From Mesorhizobium sp. AR02 (lineage in GTDB: Bacteria > Pseudomonadota > Alphaproteobacteria > Rhizobiales > Rhizobiaceae), in contig NZ_CP080531.1 in the NCBI RefSeq assembly GCF_024746835.1, positions 6,158,001-6,222,000 on the forward strand: a stretch of DNA of 64,000 nucleotides, in the 5' to 3' direction. Of this stretch, positions 18,199 to 27,861 are shown in pieces (within the stretch, counting starts at the first letter, position 1; each line of letters opens with the position of its first letter). The translations under genes and the position numbers were made by a program. The notes beneath the pieces are model-generated. The model was not told the DNA's origin. It did not search any database and worked only from the letters and a program-made list of their open reading frames with translations.

Positions 18199-19015
18199 GT
18201 TGTTGAGGTCATCTGTCCTTCCGGCACTGGTCGCTGTCGCGATCTTTGGCGCCGTGGGCCAGGCTTTGGCCTTCGACGACAAGGTGTTCGACGACAAGAC
18301 CGGCGTGAAGCCGCAGTCGAGCCCTTGGGCGGTGTTCCAGTTCGGCTTCTCCGCCTACAAGAACGGCCACAAGGAACAGGCCGCCGAAGCCTATAAATAT
18401 GCCGCCGAAAACGGCCAGATCGGTGCCACCTGGAAGCTTGCCCGCATGTATGCCGAGGGCGACGGCGTGGCCCGCGACGACTATGAGGCGTTCAAGTTCT
18501 TCTCCGAGATCGTCGACCAGGATGTCGAGCCCGGCTCGCCCGAAGAAAGCTACGTTTCCGATGCGCTGGTGGCGCTCGGCGATTATCTGCGCACGGGCAT
18601 TCCCGGCAGCCCGGTTACCGAGAACGAGGTGGCGGCCCAGGAATACTACATGCGCGCCGCCGCCAACTACCGCAACCCGAACGCCCAGTTCGAGATGGGG
18701 CAGATGTTCCTGAAGGGTGAGGGCGGCGTGAAGGCCAGCGTCAAGCAGGCCGGGCGCTGGTTCCAGCTCGCCGCCGAGAAAGGCCATGCCGGCGCCCAGG
18801 CGACGCTTGGCCATCTCTTGTTCCAGAGCGGCAAGATCGTTCGCGGCCTGGCGATGATGACCGCGGCACTCGAGCGCGCGTCGCCGGCCGATCAGCCCTG
18901 GATCCGCGGCATGCAGGAAGAGGCCTTCGCTGCCGCCGGCGAAGCCGACCGGCGCACGGCGATTTCGCTGGCTGACGACATCCTGACCAAGGGCACCACC
19001 AACGCAGACCAGTAG
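18185..19015 (+). CDS. exoR: ExoR-like periplasmic Sel1-repeat regulator
   Basis: A 276-residue protein with a signal peptide ([15 protein letters not shown]) and Sel1-type repeats across ~50-240 ([63 protein letters not shown]). The repeat order and C-terminal [12 protein letters not shown] with [11 protein letters not shown] match Sinorhizobium ExoR closely from memory. There ExoR binds the ExoS sensor in the periplasm and represses the ExoS/ChvI system controlling succinoglycan and motility. ATG 18185 lies inside ilvD, which implies coupled translation. Confidence 0.85.
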   Translation: MRISELLRSSVLPALVAVAIFGAVGQALAFDDKVFDDKTGVKPQSSPWAVFQFGFSAYKNGHKEQAAEAYKYAAENGQIGATWKLARMYAEGDGVARDDYEAFKFFSEIVDQDVEPGSPEESYVSDALVALGDYLRTGIPGSPVTENEVAAQEYYMRAAANYRNPNAQFEMGQMFLKGEGGVKASVKQAGRWFQLAAEKGHAGAQATLGHLLFQSGKIVRGLAMMTAALERASPADQPWIRGMQEEAFAAAGEADRRTAISLADDILTKGTTNADQ

Positions 19016-19050
19016 GGGGTGGTCTCCTCCACAAGGGGGAGATCAGCGAA

Positions 19051-19111
19051 AGCAATTCCAGGAAGGTGTGAAGCGGTTTTCCGTCCGGAATTGTTTCAAG
19101 ACCGCTCTAAC
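19051..19111. repeat. Rhizobial short palindromic repeat, copy 1
   Basis: An imperfect palindrome bounded by AGCAATTCC and GGAATTGTT with an internal GGTTTTCCGTCC, followed by CCGCTCTAAC. The copy at 39129-39175 matches it in inverted orientation over ~45 bases. It looks like a RIME-type interspersed intergenic element. Confidence 0.65.
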
Positions 19112-19118
19112 GGAAAAA

Positions 19119-19418
19119 TCAGTTCTCAGTCGGCTCCGTCGGCACCATGCTTGGCGCGGGCGTCGAGATCGGGGTGACATGCAGGTGAGGTGCCATCGTG
19201 TTTCCGGGGCAGCTGTCGCCGACCTTCGTCCAGGATGTGTTGTTGAGCACCATCTCGCAGCGAGCCAGATGGCTCTGGTCGGCAACCGTCAGGCATGCAA
19301 CCTGACCGACCGGATAGGATTTTCCATTGGCAAGACATTCCGGGGCGGCGAACGCCGGCACCATGGCGGCCGTGGCAAATGCCAAGCCGATCGGACAAAC
19401 AACAAATCGAATGGTCAT
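19119..19418 (-). CDS. Small secreted hypothetical protein
   Basis: A 99-residue protein with a clear Sec signal peptide ending near MVPAFA-APEC. The mature part has four cysteines (ECLANG, VACLT, ARCEM, DSCPG), consistent with two periplasmic disulfides, and a proline/threonine-rich tail. I chose ATG 19418 because a signal peptide begins MTIRF; ATG 19436 would add six residues. It lies about 100 bases beyond xthA on the same strand. No family recognised. Confidence 0.65.
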   Translation of the reverse strand: MTIRFVVCPIGLAFATAAMVPAFAAPECLANGKSYPVGQVACLTVADQSHLARCEMVLNNTSWTKVGDSCPGNTMAPHLHVTPISTPAPSMVPTEPTEN

Positions 19419-19520
19419 GGGAACCCCGGCCGCCATGATGATCTCCCATCATGCGCCTGAATGTGGCGATATGAGGTCCAGCATCAGCGTGCCCGGCCCC
19501 AGACCGCAGAGGTCTCTCAG

Positions 19521-20315
19521 TCAGGCCGGCAGCAGTGCGAGGTCGATCGCCACCGGCACGTGATCGGACGGCTTTTCCCAGGCGCGCACATGCTTCTCGA
19601 TCGAGGCCGACGAGAATCGGTTGGCGGCTTCCGGTGACAGCAACAGATGGTCGATGCGGATGCCGTTGTTCTTCTGCCAGGCGCCGGCCTGATAGTCCCA
19701 GAAGGTGTAGGTGTCGGGAGCATCGGTGACCGCGCGCACCGCCTCGGTGAAACCGAGGTTGAGCAGCCTGCGGAAGGCCTGCCGCGTCTGCGGCTGGAAC
19801 AGCGCGTCGCCCAGCCAGTTCTCCGGAAAGCGCGCATCGATCGGCTCGGGAATGACGTTGTAGTCGCCGGCCAGCACCAGTGCCTCTTCCAGCCCCAGAC
19901 GCTCCTCGGCCCAACGCTCCAGCCGCGCCATCCAGGACAGTTTGTAGGGGAACTTTTTCTCGTCATCGATCGGATTGCCGTTCGGCAGATAGAGCGAGGC
20001 GACGCGCAACGCGCCCTTGTCGGTCGAGAACACGCCCTCGATGAAACGCGCCTGCTCGTCGGTGTCGTCACCCGGGAGACCTCTGATAACTTCGTCAAAG
20101 CGCAGCTTCGACAACAGTGCCACGCCGTTGAAGCCCTTCTGGCCATGAGTCTCGACATTGTAGCCCAGCGCCTCGATCTCGGCGCGCGGGAACTGCTCGT
20201 CGACCGTCTTGATCTCCTGCAGGCAGACGATGTCGGGCGCGCTCTCGGTCAGCCAATGGGTGAGGTTGCCGATGCGGGCGCGAACGCCATTGATGTTCCA
20301 GGTGACGATTTTCAT
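19521..20315 (-). CDS. xthA: Exodeoxyribonuclease III
   Basis: A 264-residue EEP-fold nuclease, the AP endonuclease/3'-exonuclease of base excision repair. Motifs in order: TWNINGVRAR near residue 5, LQEIKT with the metal-binding glutamate near 34, SLYLPNG, GDYNV with catalytic Asp-Asn near 150, IDHLLLS near 220 and the catalytic SDHVPV near 250. Length is normal. It follows the broken VOC gene by 16 bases and is probably co-transcribed with it and erpA. Confidence 0.95.
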   Translation of the reverse strand: MKIVTWNINGVRARIGNLTHWLTESAPDIVCLQEIKTVDEQFPRAEIEALGYNVETHGQKGFNGVALLSKLRFDEVIRGLPGDDTDEQARFIEGVFSTDKGALRVASLYLPNGNPIDDEKKFPYKLSWMARLERWAEERLGLEEALVLAGDYNVIPEPIDARFPENWLGDALFQPQTRQAFRRLLNLGFTEAVRAVTDAPDTYTFWDYQAGAWQKNNGIRIDHLLLSPEAANRFSSASIEKHVRAWEKPSDHVPVAIDLALLPA

Positions 20316-20331
20316 GACGGTCTTATTCTTC

Positions 20332-20716
20332 CTACGGCGGGTGGCGTTCGACGAGCCCGATCGTATTGCCTGCCGGGTCCTTTAGGAAGGCCATCCACTC
20401 GCTTTCCCCCGCCGGACCGAACTGGCCAACGGTATCGCGATGCACGAGCGTCGGTGGCGCGGTGAAGGGGACGCCCGCGGCTTTCGCCTCGGCGTGGAAG
20501 GCTTCGAGGCCCGTAATGTCGAGATAGACGATACCGGCCGGTATGCCGTCGGTGAACAGCAAGCGCACGTCGCCGGCCATGATGAAGGCGATGCCCGGGG
20601 GGATCGTAGCGAGCGTGAACGCCCATACCGAGCACGGCCTGCCAGAAGGCCAGCGTCGAATCGAGGTCGCGTCCGGCCGACAGCGCGACCTGACGGACCG
20701 CGCCGATGGCAGGCAT
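20332..20716 (-). pseudogene. VOC/glyoxalase-family protein, frameshifted
   Basis: A ~127-residue VOC (glyoxalase/bleomycin-resistance fold) protein split between two frames. The N-terminal half from ATG 20716 (DSTLAFWQAVLGMGVHARYD) is in one frame. The C-terminal half (AGDVRLLFTDGIPAG to FLKDPAGNTIGLVERHPP) is in another. The break coincides with a run of six identical bases at 20597-20602; removing one restores a continuous frame through PPGIAFIMAGD. It starts 4 bases after the erpA stop. It may be a genuine phase change or a homopolymer miscall. Confidence 0.75.
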
Positions 20717-20720
20717 GCCG

Positions 20721-21068
20721 TTAGATGGAGAAGCTCGTGCCGCAGCCGCAGGAGGCGACAGCGTTCGGATTGCGGATCTGGAAGGACTGGCCCATCAGAT
20801 CGTCGACGAAGTCGATCACCGAGCCGCCCATATAGACCAAGGACAAATCGTCGATCAGCACCGTGGCGCCGTCCTTCTCGATGGCGACGTCGTCGTCGTT
20901 GCGCGTCTCGACTAGGTCGAACTTGTAGGAAAAGCCGGAGCAGCCGCCGCCTTCAACGGAAACGCGCAGCGCCGTCTTGCCGGCCTCGCCAGAGACAATC
21001 TTGGCGATCCGCCTGGCGGCGGCCTCGGTCATGTCGACTTTCATGGCAGTCTTGGCATCAGCGCCCAT
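20721..21068 (-). CDS. erpA: Iron-sulfur cluster insertion protein (ErpA/IscA type)
   Basis: A 115-residue A-type Fe-S carrier that delivers clusters to apo-enzymes. The three ligand cysteines are present: one in [10 protein letters not shown] and two in the C-terminal CGCGTSF. The fold pattern ([27 protein letters not shown]) is complete. ATG 21068 follows AAGG by eight bases; GTG 21077 is an alternative. It is divergent from the dGTPase gene and heads a minus-strand run with the VOC gene and xthA. Confidence 0.92.
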   Translation of the reverse strand: MGADAKTAMKVDMTEAAARRIAKIVSGEAGKTALRVSVEGGGCSGFSYKFDLVETRNDDDVAIEKDGATVLIDDLSLVYMGGSVIDFVDDLMGQSFQIRNPNAVASCGCGTSFSI

Positions 21069-21144
21069 GGGCGTCACCTTGCTTTCGGTTTCACATCATA
21101 GGTATGAAGCGCGACGGGGCAAGTCAACTGCGGCAGCATTAGCC

Positions 21145-22359
21145 ATGACCAATGAGCTTGGCGACATCGGATTCGGCTATCGGCCGCGCGCGGCCTATGC
21201 CACCGATCCGGCGCGCTCGCGCGGCCGGTTGTTCGACGAGGTCGAAAGCCCGACCCGCACGCCGTTCCAGCGCGATCGCGACCGCATCATCCACTCGACG
21301 GCTTTCCGGCGGCTCAAGCACAAGACGCAGGTCTTCATCGCCCATGAAGGCGACCACTATCGCACAAGGCTGACCCATTCGATCGAAGTGGCGCAGATCG
21401 CGCGTGCGCTGGCGCGGGCGCTGCGCGGCGACGAGGATCTCGCCGAAGCGGTGGCGCTGGTGCATGATTTCGGCCACACACCCTTCGGCCATACGGGAGA
21501 GGACGCGCTGAACAACAAGATGGCCGCCTGGGGTGGCTTCGACCACAACGCGCAATCACTGCGCATCGTGACGCGGCTGGAGGCGCGCTATGCCGAATTC
21601 GATGGGCTGAACCTGACCTGGGAGACGCTGGAGGGCCTGGTCAAGCACAATGGCCCGCTGACGGACGCCAGCGGCAAGGGCCTGAAAGGGCCGGTGCCGC
21701 AGGCGATTCGCGATTATTCGGAACTGCAGGATCTCGAGCTCGACCGGTTCGCCGGCATCGAGGCGCAGTGCGCTGCGATCGCCGACGATATCGCCTACAA
21801 CACGCATGACATTGACGACGGCCTGCGGGCAGGGCTGCTGACGCTTGATATGCTGGAGGCGGTCTCGCTGCCGGGGAAGATCTTGGCGGGCGTGCGCCAA
21901 CGCTATCCCGGGCTCGATGACGTGCGCACCGGCCACGAACTGATGCGGCGGCAGATCACCGCCATGGTCGAGGATGTCATAGTCTCGGCGACCGCCAATC
22001 TGGAGCGTGTCGGGCCGCGCAGCGCCGATGCGGTGAGGGCGGCGGGCGAGACGATGGTGACCTTTTCCGCCGAGATGGCCACGGCCGAGAAGGAACTGAA
22101 GGCTTTTCTCTACAAGCACCTCTACCGGCACAAGGAGGTGATGCGGGTGCGCGCCGGCGCCGAGCAGATCGTCAGGGACCTCTTCGACGTCTATTTCGCC
22201 GACCCGCGCGCAATGCCGGATGGCTGGCGCGAGGGGCTGGACCGGGCCGACGATCGCATCAAGGCGCGCAGCGTGGCCGATTTCCTGGCAGGGATGACCG
22301 ACACCTACGCGCTCAAGGAACACAGGCGTTTGTTTGACCGCACCCCGGATTTGAGCTAG
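21145..22359 (+). CDS. dgt: dGTPase-like HD-domain triphosphohydrolase
   Basis: A 404-residue protein of the short dGTPase-like clade, which removes triphosphate from dNTPs. The HD metal site is visible: THSIEVAQ after [21 protein letters not shown] near residue 115, and a later aspartate in [13 protein letters not shown]. The N-terminus ([26 protein letters not shown]) is the family signature. ATG 21145 was chosen over an upstream in-frame start overlapping erpA. It precedes argS, a common Rhizobiales order. Confidence 0.92.
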   Translation: MTNELGDIGFGYRPRAAYATDPARSRGRLFDEVESPTRTPFQRDRDRIIHSTAFRRLKHKTQVFIAHEGDHYRTRLTHSIEVAQIARALARALRGDEDLAEAVALVHDFGHTPFGHTGEDALNNKMAAWGGFDHNAQSLRIVTRLEARYAEFDGLNLTWETLEGLVKHNGPLTDASGKGLKGPVPQAIRDYSELQDLELDRFAGIEAQCAAIADDIAYNTHDIDDGLRAGLLTLDMLEAVSLPGKILAGVRQRYPGLDDVRTGHELMRRQITAMVEDVIVSATANLERVGPRSADAVRAAGETMVTFSAEMATAEKELKAFLYKHLYRHKEVMRVRAGAEQIVRDLFDVYFADPRAMPDGWREGLDRADDRIKARSVADFLAGMTDTYALKEHRRLFDRTPDLS

Positions 22360-22421
22360 GGCGGGCGCGATTTTGCCGGCCAACGAGCCGGATTCGCCAT
22401 AAAGCCGCCAGAGCAATACCC

Positions 22422-24179
22422 ATGAACATCTTCGCCGATTTCACCGCGCGAGTCACAAAGGCTGTCGAAGCGCTTGACCTGAAAGACAAGGACGGCGTTT
22501 CGCCCGACCTGTCGCGCATTGCCGTCGAACCGCCGCGCGACGCCAGCCACGGCGATCTCGCGACCAATGCGGCGATGGTGCTGGCCAAGCCCACCGGGCA
22601 GAACCCGCGTGTGCTGGCCGACAGGCTGGCACTAGCGCTTCGGGACGACAAGGATGTCGCCGCCGTCGAGGTTGCCGGTCCTGGCTTCGTCAATCTCAGG
22701 CTCAAGGACGGCTTCTGGCAGGCCCATCTGTCGGCGCTTCTGGGCGAGGGGCGCAATTATGGCCGCTCGACGATCGGCGCCAGCCGGAAAACCAATGTCG
22801 AATATGTCTCCGCCAACCCGACGGGCCCGATGCATGTCGGCCATTGCCGGGGCGCGGTTGTCGGCGACGCGCTCGCCAACCTGATGGCGTTTGCCGGCTA
22901 CGACGTGACCAAGGAATATGTCATCAACGATGCCGGGGGACAGATCGACGTGCTCGGACGCTCGGTCATACTGCGGTATCGGGAGGCGCTCGGCGACGAG
23001 ATCGGCGAGATTCCGCCCGGCCTTTATCCAGGCGATTATTTGGTTCCCCTCGGCCAGGCGCTGGCGACAGAGTTCGGCCGCAGCCTGCTCCAAATGCCTG
23101 AGGATGAGGCGCTAGCCATCGTCAAGGACCGCGCCATCGACGCGATGATGGCGATGATCCGCGAGGATTTGGCGCTGCTCAACGTGCATCACGACGTGTT
23201 CTTCTCCGAACGCACGCTGCACGCCGACAATGCCAGGAAGATCCGTTTGGCGATCAATGACCTGACGCTGAAGGGCCATATCTACAAGGGCAAGCTGCCG
23301 CCCCCCAAGGGCGAGAAGCCTGATGACTGGGAAGACCGTGAGCAGACGCTGTTCCGCTCAACGGCGGTCGGCGACGACATGGACCGGGCGTTGGTCAAGT
23401 CCGATGGCTCGTTCACCTACTTCGCCGCCGATGTTGCGTATCTGAAGGACAAGGTCGATCGCGGCTTCGTCGACCTGATCTACGTGCTTGGCGCCGACCA
23501 TGGCGGTTACGTCAAGCGGCTGGAAGCCTTGGCGCGGGCGATTGCCGGCGACGACGTGAAGCTCACGGTTCTGCTCTGCAATCTGGTCAAGCTGTTTCGC
23601 GACGGCGAGCCGGTCCGAATGGGAAAAAGGGCGGGGAATTTCATCACGGCGCGGGAAGTCATTGAAGAGGTTGGCCGCGACGCGGTGCGCTTCATGATGC
23701 TGTTCCGCAAGAGCGATGCGCCGCTCGATTTCGATTTCGCCAAGGTTACTGAGCAGTCCAAGGACAATCCGGTGTTTTATGTGCAGTACGCCTCGGCGCG
23801 CTGCCATTCGGTGTTCCGGCAGGCAAGCGAGCAGCTGGGCGAGGCGAATTTCGATCGCAAAAGCCTGGCTGCCGCGGCGGCTTCGCTGACCGACGAGGGC
23901 GAGCTTGGCCTGATCCGCAAACTCGCCGAATATCCGCGCCTGATCGAGTCGGCCGCTCTTGCGCTGGAGCCGCATAGGCTGGCATTTTATCTCTATGATC
24001 TGGCTTCCAGCTTCCACGGGCACTGGAACCGGGGCACGGATAATCCAGACTTACGTTTTGTTAAGGTTAACGACCGACAATTGACGCATGCCAGACTAGG
24101 GCTGGTGCAGGCTGTTTCGGACGTTCTCACGTCCGGCCTGACGCTGATCGGGGCCGCCGCGCCCACCGAAATGCGTTAG
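22422..24179 (+). CDS. argS: Arginyl-tRNA synthetase
   Basis: A 585-residue class I synthetase. The HIGH motif is [10 protein letters not shown] near residue 135. The KMSKS position is occupied by RMGKRAGN near 400, a known ArgS variant. The N-terminal Add1 domain and C-terminal anticodon-binding DALR domain ([16 protein letters not shown] onwards) are complete. Length is normal. It lies 62 bases after the dGTPase stop, probably in one transcript. Confidence 0.96.
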   Translation: MNIFADFTARVTKAVEALDLKDKDGVSPDLSRIAVEPPRDASHGDLATNAAMVLAKPTGQNPRVLADRLALALRDDKDVAAVEVAGPGFVNLRLKDGFWQAHLSALLGEGRNYGRSTIGASRKTNVEYVSANPTGPMHVGHCRGAVVGDALANLMAFAGYDVTKEYVINDAGGQIDVLGRSVILRYREALGDEIGEIPPGLYPGDYLVPLGQALATEFGRSLLQMPEDEALAIVKDRAIDAMMAMIREDLALLNVHHDVFFSERTLHADNARKIRLAINDLTLKGHIYKGKLPPPKGEKPDDWEDREQTLFRSTAVGDDMDRALVKSDGSFTYFAADVAYLKDKVDRGFVDLIYVLGADHGGYVKRLEALARAIAGDDVKLTVLLCNLVKLFRDGEPVRMGKRAGNFITAREVIEEVGRDAVRFMMLFRKSDAPLDFDFAKVTEQSKDNPVFYVQYASARCHSVFRQASEQLGEANFDRKSLAAAAASLTDEGELGLIRKLAEYPRLIESAALALEPHRLAFYLYDLASSFHGHWNRGTDNPDLRFVKVNDRQLTHARLGLVQAVSDVLTSGLTLIGAAAPTEMR

Positions 24180-24282
24180 GTTTGACTAAAAAACCTGTCA
24201 CCTTTTGCCCACATTGCGCTGGTAAGGGCCAACCCTGCGCGACGTCCATGGCGTCCGAATGAGTGCGAGTTCGGGAACAATA

Positions 24283-27200
24283 ATGGCAGACAGAACCCAG
24301 CTGAGAGTAGCCGACAACAACGACATCGCTGACGATGATCCGTTCGCGGAACTGACCAGGATCATGGGATTCGACCCACGCCAGCCGGTCAAGCAGCCGG
24401 CGCCGGCCCAGCCACAGCCCGCTGTCGCCGGTCAGTCCGTGCGAGAGGACGATTTCGACATCGATCTCGAAAAGGAACTGATGGGCGATTTCGACGCTGG
24501 CGACAGCGACGCCGCTCCGGTTGTCGAGGCTCATGAGCCGGCATTCGAAACGGCGGCCACGCATACGGCTGACGACGATCTTGCGCTGTCGCTCGATGAC
24601 GATTTCCATCTGGACTTCACGGGTGCCGATGACCAGGGACTCGTCGCCAGCCATGCAATTCCCGGCGCTGCCGAAGCCGCGCCGGCGGTCGAACCTGCCT
24701 TCGACGCCGATTTCGACAATGCCGTCGCCAGTTCGCTCGAGGATGTTTCGCCCTTCGAGGACGATCTGCCGATAGAGGACGAGCTTGCCGCGTCGCTCGA
24801 TCAGGATTTCCACATCGAGGACCATGCCGTCCAGATCGAGGACGAGGCCGTCGAGCCCCAGCATGCCTTTGCCGAAGGGCCGGTGGCTGTCGAGCCGGCC
24901 GCCGAGCATGAATTCGATGATGCGGTCGCGCTTTCGCTCGAAGACGAGCTGATGCTGGACGACCATTCCGCGGATCAGCACCATGTGACTGCGACCGCGG
25001 TCGACTATCCGGAGCCGGTGCCGGCCGCCGCGCATGAAGCCCAGGCGATTTCCGACGAGGACTTCGAGGGTCACTTCGACGACGCCATGGCTGATGTCGA
25101 TATGGATTTTGACGTTCAGGCGGACGAGCCGGTGGCCTTTGATGGCGCGGAAACGCACGAAGTGCTCGCCGATGCCGTGGACATGAAGGGCGAGATTTCA
25201 GACCCTGAGGCCGTTTCGGATGATGTTTTCGATCTGAACTTGGACGACGCGTTCGCCGAGCCTGCCGAAGAGCCGGTCGCCGAGGTTGCCGCCGCCGCGG
25301 TTCAGCCGATAGCTCCTGCAATTCCGGCAGCAATTATGGCCGAGCCAGCGCCGGCCCCCGTGGCGGACGAACGAAGCCTCGAAGACGAGCTGAACGCGCT
25401 TCTGGGTGCCATGACGGCGCGCACGCTGCCGTCGGCCAAGGAGCAGCCTGTCGTCGCTCAGCCTGTCATCGCTCAGCCCGTTGTGGCTCAGCCGGCTGCC
25501 GCTCCCGTTCAGCCGCATGTTGCCGCGCCTGCAAAGGCCGCCGAGGAGCCTGCCGATCTTGTCGGCGATCTCGACTGGGATCTCGACGAACACGCGCCCG
25601 AGGATTTGCATCCCTCCAGTGCGGCCGCTGATGCCGATCTCGACAATCTGCTGCTCGATGAACTCCAGGGCCAGGATCCTGGTTCGGATGCCGCTGATCA
25701 TGTCGATGTCGATTTCGACAATGATGCGTTCGATGCGGCCTTGGTCAGGAATCTCGATTCGCGCGACGAGGTTGCCTCCCGGCAGGATCAGGCTGATTCC
25801 CTCGATTGGCTGGCCGAACGCTCCGCGCCGACCGAGCCCACCCGTTCGTGGAGCCGTGTGACACCGGTTCCCCAGCAGCCGGCATTTGCCGCGCAGCCGG
25901 CCGCTTCGATGGCGGCCAGGACCGCTGCGCCGGAAGTGGCCCCAGCGGCGGCCGTGGTGCCGTCCTACCGTGCACCCGAGCCGGTTGCGGCTGCTCCCTA
26001 TGCAGCCCCCGTATCCGTGCCGCAGCCGCGACAGTCCCCGCATTACGAAGAGATGCCGGATGTTGAAACAGTCGATGTGCCGGAGCGCGTTGTGGCGCTG
26101 GCGGACGATCTCGACATTCCGGAGCTGCATTTCGAAGAAGATGAGCCGGCCACATCAGGCTATGACGATCTCGACGCCGAGTTCGCCAGCCTTCTGACGG
26201 AAATGAATTCGGTGGAGGTCGCGCCTGCTCCCGCGGCTCCTGCAAGCAGCGCTGCCTATGCCGACGAATCCTACAATGCCGGATTCACTTCGAGCTATCA
26301 GGCGCCGGCATATGAAGAGCCCAAGCCGGGTTATGACGGGTTCAAACCGGCCTTCCAGCCGGAAGCGCGGACTTATCCGGCGCGGCCGGCTGAAACGCCG
26401 GCCCGCGCGGCGGCGAACACAGGCTATGCCGACGCCGCCGACGGCTTCGATCTCGACAATCTGCCCGGCAGCCAGCCGGTCTCGCAGGCGGACGATTTCA
26501 CCGTCGATGAACTCGACTATGATCCCGAGCTGGATGAGGCGATGTCTGTTCCGGGTCTCGGCGAGCGGCAAGCGGCCAGACCGTCGGGCCGCCGCGGCCT
26601 GTTCATCGCTGCGATCGTCGGTGCCGTAGCCGTCGCCGGCGGCCTTGGTGCCTTCGCCCTGTCCTTTGGCGGCAAGGGCGGCAGCGAAGCTCCGGTGATC
26701 GTCAAAGCCGACAACTCGCCGATCAAGGTCAAGCCGGAAAATCCGGGCGGCACCGTGGTACCGAACCAGGACAACAAGGTCTATGACGCGGTGGTCAAGG
26801 GCGCGAAGCCTGCTGAACCCGTGCAGCAGAAGCTTGTCACCAACACCGAAGTCCCTGTGGATGTGCAGGCGAAGGATCCGGCCCGTGCCATCGATCTTTC
26901 TGCTGATCAGAGCGCTGCCGCTGGCGGCGCCGATGACGGCAATGCCGCGCCGACCGCCGGCGCGGCACCGGCCGCCAATGCAGCGCCTGCCGACAATGCG
27001 GCGGCGCCCGCGCCCAAGTCCGAGGATCGCATCGCGCAGGTGTTGCAGGATACCGACAAGGGCACCAACACCGATGTCGTCGCCGTTGCGCCGCGCAAGG
27101 TGAGGACCATGGTGGTCAAATCGGACGGCTCGCTGGTGCCGCGCGAGGATCCGGCACCGGCCGTGCCGCAGGTGGCGGCCGCTGAGCCGACCGATCCGGC

Positions 27201-27696
27201 GCCGCAGCATGTCGCGCCGTCCGCCGATGCCGACCAGACTGGCACCGTGGCGCCCGCCGCCCAGTCGAACGACGAGCCGGCCCTCAAGCCGGCAGCCAAA
27301 CCGGCAGCCACGGCCAAGGCCCAGTCGGCCAACACGCCGGCCAAGGTAGCGATCGCGCCGCAGCGTCCGTCCGACCAGCCGGTCGACGTCGTCGGCGAGG
27401 TCAAGCCCGATCAGGTCGCGTCCATCGATCCGGCAACGACGGCGACCGGTGGTGGTTCGTGGTCGATGCAGGTTGCTTCGCAGCCGACGGTGGAAAGCGC
27501 TCAGTCGACCTACCAGGATCTGCAGCGCCGCTACGGCAGCGTGCTTGCCGGCCGTACCGCCAACATCGTCAAGGCCGAGATCGCTGGCAAGGGCACGTTC
27601 TACCGCGTGCGCGTTGCGGCCCAGTCGCGCAACGATGCCATCAATTTGTGCACCAGCTACAAGGCTGCCGGTGGCAATTGCTTCGTCTCTCGCTAG
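24283..27696 (+). CDS. Giant acidic SPOR-domain cell-envelope protein
   Basis: A 1137-residue bitopic protein. Residues 1-770 are a long acidic Ala/Pro/Asp/Glu-rich region with recurring short blocks of the type (V/L)AxSLxD (around residues 100, 148, 168 and 216). One transmembrane helix (GLFIAAIVGAVAVAGGLGAF) lies near 773-795. A Pro/Ala/Lys-rich periplasmic linker follows, ending in a SPOR domain at ~1060-1136 (SWSMQVASQPTVESAQ to YKAAGGNCFVSR), which binds denuded septal peptidoglycan. ATG 24283 is preferred over ATG 24259. Its place before nagZ fits a cell-wall role. Confidence 0.88.
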   Translation: MADRTQLRVADNNDIADDDPFAELTRIMGFDPRQPVKQPAPAQPQPAVAGQSVREDDFDIDLEKELMGDFDAGDSDAAPVVEAHEPAFETAATHTADDDLALSLDDDFHLDFTGADDQGLVASHAIPGAAEAAPAVEPAFDADFDNAVASSLEDVSPFEDDLPIEDELAASLDQDFHIEDHAVQIEDEAVEPQHAFAEGPVAVEPAAEHEFDDAVALSLEDELMLDDHSADQHHVTATAVDYPEPVPAAAHEAQAISDEDFEGHFDDAMADVDMDFDVQADEPVAFDGAETHEVLADAVDMKGEISDPEAVSDDVFDLNLDDAFAEPAEEPVAEVAAAAVQPIAPAIPAAIMAEPAPAPVADERSLEDELNALLGAMTARTLPSAKEQPVVAQPVIAQPVVAQPAAAPVQPHVAAPAKAAEEPADLVGDLDWDLDEHAPEDLHPSSAAADADLDNLLLDELQGQDPGSDAADHVDVDFDNDAFDAALVRNLDSRDEVASRQDQADSLDWLAERSAPTEPTRSWSRVTPVPQQPAFAAQPAASMAARTAAPEVAPAAAVVPSYRAPEPVAAAPYAAPVSVPQPRQSPHYEEMPDVETVDVPERVVALADDLDIPELHFEEDEPATSGYDDLDAEFASLLTEMNSVEVAPAPAAPASSAAYADESYNAGFTSSYQAPAYEEPKPGYDGFKPAFQPEARTYPARPAETPARAAANTGYADAADGFDLDNLPGSQPVSQADDFTVDELDYDPELDEAMSVPGLGERQAARPSGRRGLFIAAIVGAVAVAGGLGAFALSFGGKGGSEAPVIVKADNSPIKVKPENPGGTVVPNQDNKVYDAVVKGAKPAEPVQQKLVTNTEVPVDVQAKDPARAIDLSADQSAAAGGADDGNAAPTAGAAPAANAAPADNAAAPAPKSEDRIAQVLQDTDKGTNTDVVAVAPRKVRTMVVKSDGSLVPREDPAPAVPQVAAAEPTDPAPQHVAPSADADQTGTVAPAAQSNDEPALKPAAKPAATAKAQSANTPAKVAIAPQRPSDQPVDVVGEVKPDQVASIDPATTATGGGSWSMQVASQPTVESAQSTYQDLQRRYGSVLAGRTANIVKAEIAGKGTFYRVRVAAQSRNDAINLCTSYKAAGGNCFVSR

Positions 27697-27712
27697 ACGC
27701 GTTCAACCAATC

Positions 27713-27747
27713 AAAGCCGGCGCGGCCCAAGGTCGCGCCGGCTTTTT
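27713..27747 (+). terminator. Rho-independent terminator after SPOR gene
   Basis: A 12-bp stem AAAGCCGGCGCG/CGCGCCGGCTTT with a 9-base loop, running into five T. It lies 16 bases after the stop codon. Confidence 0.88.
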
Positions 27748-27787
27748 CATGTGCCAGCGTTTTCATGTGCCAGCGTTTTTCATGTGG
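27744..27787. repeat. Tandem 16-base direct repeat
   Basis: TTTTCATGTGCCAGCG occurs twice in tandem, followed by a partial third copy TTTTTCATGTGG, directly behind the terminator T tract. It could arise from slippage. No function is apparent. Confidence 0.6.
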
Positions 27788-27861
27788 AAGCATTTCTGGC
27801 GCTGGACCGCATGTAATCCCAGACGATTCCCTTTGGTCGCGTGAAGCCCTAGACTCCTGAT

